Below are positions 58,215 to 64,000 of a DNA stretch of 64,000 bases, piece after piece (position 1 is the stretch's first letter; the number at the start of each line of letters is the position of its first letter). The position numbers were made by a program, and so were the translations under genes. The stretch spans positions 2,480,001 through 2,544,000 of the forward strand of contig PYIU01000001.1 of the NCBI GenBank assembly GCA_003415625.1, given 5' to 3'. Source of the DNA: Aquanectria penicillioides. Lineage: Eukaryota > Ascomycota > Sordariomycetes > Hypocreales > Nectriaceae. Under the pieces are notes generated by a model. The model made no database searches. It was not told where the DNA came from and was given only the letters and a program-made list of their open reading frames with translations.

Positions 58215-59876
58215 ATGGGAATGTCCAAAGTCCTCGAAGATGCTCTAGACCAGAGTGATAGCCTAGGCACGCTTGAGTTGGCTATTGAGATCAATGAAGC
58301 TAGGCTTCTCCGAAAGATCGACGCAAAGCTACTTCTAGCCGTGGGAATCCTCTATCTCTTATCCTTCTTAGACCGTAGCAATGGTGAGAACTCTCCACTA
58401 GACTGACCTGAATGTTTGGCTTTCTAACCACACTCGTGATATAGTTGATAACGCACGTATCGAGGGAATGGTCGTCGACATCTACATGAGTACGCAATCC
58501 TAGGATCCTCATTGACTTAAGATGTTAATTCTAACAGCTATTCTTCTTTTAAGCGGGGAATCAATACTTGACGGGATTGACTCTATACTTTGTCAGATAT
58601 GTACTTTTCGAAGTTCGAAAACTAGACACCCACCACGTAATCATCCATTGCGTTAACGGTGAACTTCTAGGTTCCATGCAATATCATCCTCAAGTGCACG
58701 ACGCCTCGTTCGTGGCTGCCAACATTGACAATTGCTTTGAGAGTTGTCGCCGCGCTCTAAGGTGTAGTGCAAAACCTCACCGGGTTCCTGATTGCTCGAT
58801 TTCTCCTTGGAGTTGCCGAGAGTGGCCTATTCCCTGGGTTAATGTTCTACTTCTCCATGTGGTACAAACATCGCGAGCGTCAATACCGCATCTCTCTCTT
58901 CTTCAGTGCTGCATCCCTCGGAGGAATCCTGGCCTATTTTGGTGTGATATTTTGAGACCGGAGCCTGGATGTATGCCAACTTCAGGCTGCAGGGCATCAG
59001 AAAGATGGCAGGTGTAGTTTGGGACAATGGTTGACGATAGATCTTCATTCTTATGAGACACCAAAGAACACTTGACCTGCCATCAACGTATGGACGATAT
59101 TATAGGAGGGCATTGCGACCGTCGTTGTGGCATTTGCGGCTTATTGGTTCATTGAGAACTATCCCGCTACGTCTAGGTTCCTGACCGACGCAGAGCGACA
59201 ATTCATTCAAGCCCGATTGGCAGCGGATAATAACGCAAATAACGAAGAGCCATTCAGTTGGGATGCAGTCCTTGAGGCTCTTCGCGACCCGAATTGTTGG
59301 TTCTATGGACTAGGGTTTCATACGATCAGCCTGCTTCTTTATACGCTATCTTTGTTTTTGGTTTGCTCATTCATTCCAGTCTCAGAAGTATGAAGAACTG
59401 ACAACTAATAGCTAACTATCATCAAAGATCTTGGATACAAGGCGGCGATAGCTCAGCTCTTGACTATCCCGCCATACGCTGTGGCCTTTTTGACAACGCT
59501 TACGGTAGCCGTTGCATCTGAACGACTAGGAAAGCGAGCTGTGTTCATTACTGGATCCGCCGGCTTCGCCATTATTGGATACATTCTCTTGCTAGCAAAT
59601 ACCGACCCGACGGGCCGGCCAGGACTGTCTTATGCAGGGACATTCTTTGCTGCAGCGGGCATCTCTTCTGCCTGCTCCCTAGTCTTGTCTTGGCCTGCCA
59701 TCAATGTCTCGGGACAAACCAAGAGGGCGATTGCTAACGCAATGCAGATCAGCATCGGGAATTTGGTTGCGGTCATGGGTACGCAGCTTTATCGTGAAAA
59801 TGAAGGACCGAGGTTTATTGTTGGACACTCAATGGCTCTCGTGTATTTGGTTGCGCATCCGAGATTCAGGATATAG
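58215..59876 (+). pseudogene. Degraded Dal5-like MFS transporter
   Basis: Transporter segments survive in order but in different frames: KLLLAVGILYLLSFLDRSN (near 58325-58383), NQYLTGLTLYFVRYVLFEV (58560-58615), then after about 130 scrambled bases VQNLTGFLIARFLLGVAESG (58766 on), WYKHRERQYRISLFFSAAS, a broken loop, GIATVVVAFAAYWFIENYP (59110 on) and AVAFLTTLTVAVASERLGKR (59475 on). At about 59027-59040 the ancestral TGG CGA TGG appears as TGA CGA TAG: two G-to-A transitions giving two stops. The C-terminus is also cut short. Introns at 58384-58443 and about 58489-58556 still have usable borders. Clearly non-functional. It is a paralogue-type neighbour of the intact transporter upstream, but not a close copy. 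Confidence 0.85.
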
Positions 59877-60617
59877 GGGTGTGTGTTCGGACCCAGTTGC
59901 TTTATTTCCATTCAAGCTCAATTCACCTTGGAGTGGTGTTTGGTGTGATAACGGAATTCTAGTCAGATAGTACCCCTCGTCAGAGCACGAAGTTCAGCGT
60001 TAGAAATTAAATCAACCGTGAGAGGGGCTGCCGTCATGCTGTAGTTAACAGCATCAGCTCCGCTCGGATCCAGTTTCCAGTGGAGAAGGATGAATGATGA
60101 TTGCTCAACCAAGAGTTAACTATTCCGCGGCGAGGGCTATTTGGGCGGATATGACATTTTCTTGACCCATGCTGGAGATTTGGTGGAGAGGCGGGGAAAT
60201 TGAGGGGCAGGCGGGGAAGAGCGGCACCATGGTTATGCTATTCTTCTATCAAGAAGAGTTGCGATTCATGTTTGAGCTCACGCTAGCAAGGGCTTGTTCT
60301 GCGCTATAACATGGTGCATATGAGGCCAGCGGAATTATGAGACCATCCGGGGGCCTTGAAGAAGGATTTGCCAATCATTACCAGGGTTGGACTTCGGTAC
60401 AGTGCCAAATATCTCATGCAACGACGGCCTAGCCGTTAGGTGACCTTGCATCGTCTGTTGCTCCAAACTGATATCCGAGATCGGCATTGCAGGCCAGAAA
60501 TGCAAGGACACCGGAAGAACAATTCGTCATGTTGGTCCCGTCTAAAGCTGGCGTGAGAATACCACTGCTTCCCCAAGCCGATCAGTTTGGAACATCTACT
60601 TCTTCCCAACGTCAGCC
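59877..60617. other. Intergenic, no gene seen
   Basis: No coding or RNA feature is recognised in 740 bp between the degraded transporter and the oxidoreductase. Confidence 0.5.
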
Positions 60618-62438
60618 ATGAGTACAAACTTTGACATTGTCATTTACGGGTCGACCTCTGGCGCCGTAGCCACTGCCATCCAGGCGTCCCGACTTGGAAG
60701 AGTGGTTGTTCTCGTTTCTCCCAAGCAGCATATTGGTTGGCCTGCCCCGAACCCATTCTTCAACTGGTCTCCCTAACTTGTCCTCCAAAGGTGGCATCCA
60801 GGTCAATGGGCTCGGATCGACCGACATCGACAACCAAGGCGAATTCCAGAACAGCACCACCCTGGGCGGCATCAACCTTGAATTTCACCAGAGGTTGAGC
60901 AAGCATTATGGTCGGCTTGACCAGTTGAACGAGGTGGTGCAGAAAAAGTTAAAGGACCCGACAGTTTGGAAATTCGAATCTAGCGTCGCAGAACGCATCA
61001 TCTCGGAATGGCTGAACGAATTTCCATCTCTGGTTGTTATCAAGGTGAGTTCAAATTTTTGAAAAATAGAGAGCATAAATTAAGAGACGACCTCTCCGGT
61101 TTAGTCGCCTTTGGCCGAGCACAATTCTGTACAGCGAAATGGCCATCTAATCAACAGTATCAACCTTGCCAATGGAGATTCTATTTCAGGCAAGATGTTT
61201 GTAGAGGCATCGTACGAGGGTGACCTACTCGCTGCAGCTGGTATCTCCTGGACACGAGGTCGCGAATCCTCGAAGGTATATAACGAGAGCTTGGGAGGTA
61301 TGAGGGAAGAGACCAGCTACCGCCAGATAGACGTGGACATAGACCCGTATGTTCTCCCGGGAATCCCGTCGAGTGGACTCCTCTATGGAATATCGGATGA
61401 ATCTTTTGGCACAGCTGGCGATGGCGATTTGCACTTGCAATCTTACTCATACAGACTCCCGTTAACGGACGACCCGGCCAACCGCGTTCCTTTCACCGAG
61501 CCCGAAGGTTATGACCCGGAGCATTTCGAGCTACACCGACGGTTTTTCCGTGCTGGGGGCGACTTTTATATGCCGACAAAGAGAGTTCCGAGGAATAAAA
61601 CGGATCTTATAGGTTCAGAAGGGGCCTTGTCCACTGACCTCTTGGGTATGAACGATGAGTGGCCTGTGGCCACATGTGAACAACGCAAACAAATTTTAAA
61701 AGAAACAGCTCTATTCACGAAAGGACTATTGTGGTTCATCACGACTGATGATTCCGTACCAGTTAGCTCACCTGCTTCAACTTTATGTTACGGCAATTCT
61801 AACGGAGCTCAAGGAACATTATCGGAAAGAATGGGCTCGTTTCGGCTACTGCCGAGATGAATTCCCCGACAACAACCATTTTCCTTACGAACTATACGTC
61901 CGCGATGCTCGGCGCATGATATCCGATTATGTGATTACAGAAGCAACAGCATCTCGTGATAGCAAAGAACCACTCGTAGAGGATCCTGTTGCCGTAGCAT
62001 ATTGGCCGACAGACACGCACAGCGTGCGTCGTATACTGCGAGATGGCAAGGTCCACAACGAGGGGTTCATCTTCAAGGATGGACACAAATGGAGGCCATT
62101 TGGCGTTTCGTATCGTGCTATGGTCCCTAAGAAAAGCCAAGGGAGCAACTTCATCACTGTTACATGCCCAAGCTCATCGCATGTGGGCTATGGTAAGTGG
62201 GATAAGTCCTGCCAGAGAGTGTCTCTAACTGACCGCACTGCTTCTAGGAGCCGTGAGACTCGAACATCAGTTTCACGCCATCGGTCAAGCTTGTGCAAAT
62301 GCCTGTGACATTGCGCTTTCTAAATCTCTTTCAATTCAGGATGTTCCTTACAAGGCGTTAAGAGAGCGACTTTTGGCCCAAGGTGTCATTCTTGATGCTT
62401 CGTCTGTAGGAGTTCCATCATTTGTCGATGAACATTAA
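60618..62438 (+). CDS. FAD-dependent oxidoreductase (FAD_oxidored family)
   Basis: Five exons: 60618-60735, 60791-61044, 61105-61755, 61808-62192 and 62248-62438 (introns 52-60 nt), 532 aa. The N-terminal dinucleotide fold reads DIVIYGSTSGAVATAIQASR, a Y-G-x-x-x-G-A form of GxGxxG. Intron 1 removal restores KQHIGGIQVNGLG. Further conserved stretches: KMFVEASYEGDLLAAAG, EFPDNNHFPYELYVREARRM-like (here YELYVRDARRMISDYV), and a C-terminal GAVRLEHQFHAIGQACANA. This family is often seen in carbohydrate-related clusters of bacteria and fungi, but the reaction is not known. A sugar transporter lies 1.2 kb downstream on the same strand. All introns have good branch sites and the frame is clean, so the gene appears active. 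Confidence 0.85.
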
Positions 62439-63661
62439 GTCGCTATTGAAAGCGCAAATAGAGTAGAAAATGCACAAGACTGAATGAGACGAAAAGAAAT
62501 TCACTATGCCTAGCGAAGTAATTTTCTTCTGAATTCCGGTCTGGATTTGTGGTGTTCAAAAGTTGGGAAGTGTCAAGCGCTTGAAATTGTGCTGTATTAC
62601 CCGATTTGCAAGTTGGAAATCATAGAACAACTAGCTTTAAATTACTCTCTTCGACAAATTTTTAGATAGACTCAGAAAATCAATGGCTGAAGAGTAAAAT
62701 CTGTGAACTTATTCACCATCAAAGCATCGACTTGTAATTGTGTGATTCCCAGTCTGCCATCCCTAAACCACTAACAAGATCTCGACCACGGTCAGGATAA
62801 AGATACAACCAGCAGGCCGAGAATGATTAAGCTAAGTATTTACCTCGGGCATGGGTTAATCGCTTTGCCATTTGAACCAGGTTGCTGGAACTGAGATGTG
62901 CCATGATTTGCTATTCCGCACCACCACTGGGATGCCTGAGTGGCCTTCGTTGCTAACCACATTGAACTTATTGGCTGGGCGGTACGAGCACTGGGTGACA
63001 CCTCTACGGAATTAACTCCACTGGGTTATTTCCTAGGAGCTTGACTAACATGGGCTAGCATAATATGTGCTGAATTACTCGCAATTGGTAGGTAAAAATT
63101 GATTGAAGTAAGCCTTGCCGAGCCCTGCGAGGTAACTAATGAGCCCAGTCGACTCCCCACACAGTGCTCCTAGAAATGGCATATCCTTGCGCAAAATGGG
63201 AAGTTCTATCCACCCCTCGTAAGATTGTCCCGGAGACAAGGATCCAATCATCATTGTCATAGTCTGTGTGTACAAACGCTATTAAGACAAGCCTGGTGGT
63301 ATTTCCAGGCTATTTGAGCCAATTGTACCTGGGTATTGTTGGCATGGTTCAAACCATCCGGGGTAAACGTACGCGTCTCTCCACATGACCCCAGAGAGTC
63401 GGTTCACAATATGCGGATGCACTTGAAGGTCCCGGTAACGCGCGATGTCGGAGAGGTTGGAGTGGGGAAAACACGGGGAAGCATGGTTCCTGAGGGCTGG
63501 GGTGATGGGCCTTCTGGTTGGGTACTATAAGAGCTTCGCATCTCACCGACTGGCTTATGCGCCAAGTGCCTATTTGTAACTTATCTACCCAAAGGCTGCG
63601 TTTCTGAAGTCATTAGATTGGGATATTTTACTCTTTATTCCCTAAGCTCATCATTCCCAAC
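62439..63661. promoter_or_regulatory. Upstream region of the sugar transporter
   Basis: No gene seen in 1.2 kb. A TATAAGAGC word at 63526-63534 lies about 130 bp before the transporter ATG and could be its TATA element. Confidence 0.35.
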
Positions 63662-64000
63662 ATGGCTGGGGGTGGCAATGTGTTCGCAAGTCGAGCGGCG
63701 TTCGCTACGGCAACGCCTCGGTTGTTAATGTTCTGCCTCATCTACGCAATGGGCAGTGTCTTCTTTGGATAGTAAGTTTTCCTTCTAGAGCTACTTTCCA
63801 CTTCTAGTGCTATTACTAATAACGGGACAGCGATGGAGCTTCATTCGGCGGTGTCCAGGCCATGAGCCCGTTTCTAGCAAGATTCGGAAGCTACAATGCA
63901 AAGACCAAAAAGTACGCTCTCCCAAGCGAGACTTCGTCGCTCATGAACAGTTTACCATTGTTGGGAAAGTTTCTCGGCGCCATCATTGTTGGGCCAATCA
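63662..64000 (+). CDS. MFS sugar transporter, 5' part (runs off the window)
   Basis: Exons 63662-63771 and 63831 to beyond 64000, with a 59-nt intron splitting a TAC codon. The product begins MAGGGNVFASRAAF and reaches the first membrane segment LMFCLIYAMGSVFFGYDGAS, then FGGVQAMSPFLARFG and KYALPSETSSLMNSLPLLGKFLGAIIVGP, the start of the sugar-porter subfamily of MFS. The GYD motif after TM1 is typical. The remaining 10-11 membrane segments and signature motifs lie outside the window, so the substrate (hexose, disaccharide or quinate) cannot be judged. Same strand as the FAD-dependent oxidoreductase; the two may serve one catabolic pathway. Confidence 0.85.

Overview
The window looks like nuclear DNA of a filamentous ascomycete (Pezizomycotina, probably a Sordariomycete, perhaps Hypocreales; the rank below class is inference). 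Seen: GC-rich coding genes with short GT..AG introns (about 41-110 nt, often with CTAAC-like branch sites), a Zn2Cys6 regulator, a HET-domain gene, and a left end of very AT-rich, ORF-free DNA of the kind left by repeat-induced point mutation (RIP).

Layout. 1-5640: decayed AT-rich repeat block with a GC-retaining island (about 2240-2820) that holds a tRNA-like relic. 6190-23555: a conserved housekeeping stretch: a Ted1-like phosphoesterase, a small conserved protein, a Tim17/22-like membrane protein, proline dehydrogenase, the KEOPS subunit Cgi121, a 935-aa Zn2Cys6 transcription factor behind a long gene-free leader, and a BuGZ/ZNF207-like zinc-finger protein. 24028-34840: an accessory island with two related kinase-like genes that both carry lesions (frameshift and in-frame TGA; in-frame TAG), a HET-domain gene with no start codon of its own, a small convergent gene, and a broken DUF6594-type membrane gene. 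35823-42260: kinesin-8, a short-chain dehydrogenase and an Asp/Glu racemase-like enzyme. 43329-46682: a small cysteine-containing protein and a 10-exon class I terpene synthase that reads intact. 48007-50341: an OPT/YSL-type transporter. 50342-55935: a 5.6 kb stretch with no gene I can support. 55936-64000: a Dal5-like transporter with GATA sites upstream, a degraded MFS paralogue, an intact FAD-dependent oxidoreductase, and the 5' end of an MFS sugar transporter that runs off the window.

How they fit together. The housekeeping genes are functionally unrelated. The right end reads as nutrient uptake and oxidation (transporter, oxidoreductase, sugar transporter). The 24-35 kb island combines families typical of fungal allorecognition and cell-death loci (HET, kinase, multi-pass membrane protein), most of them decaying. 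The terpene synthase has no tailoring genes beside it.

All gene models were built by eye from reading frames and splice signals. No alignment or RNA data were available.
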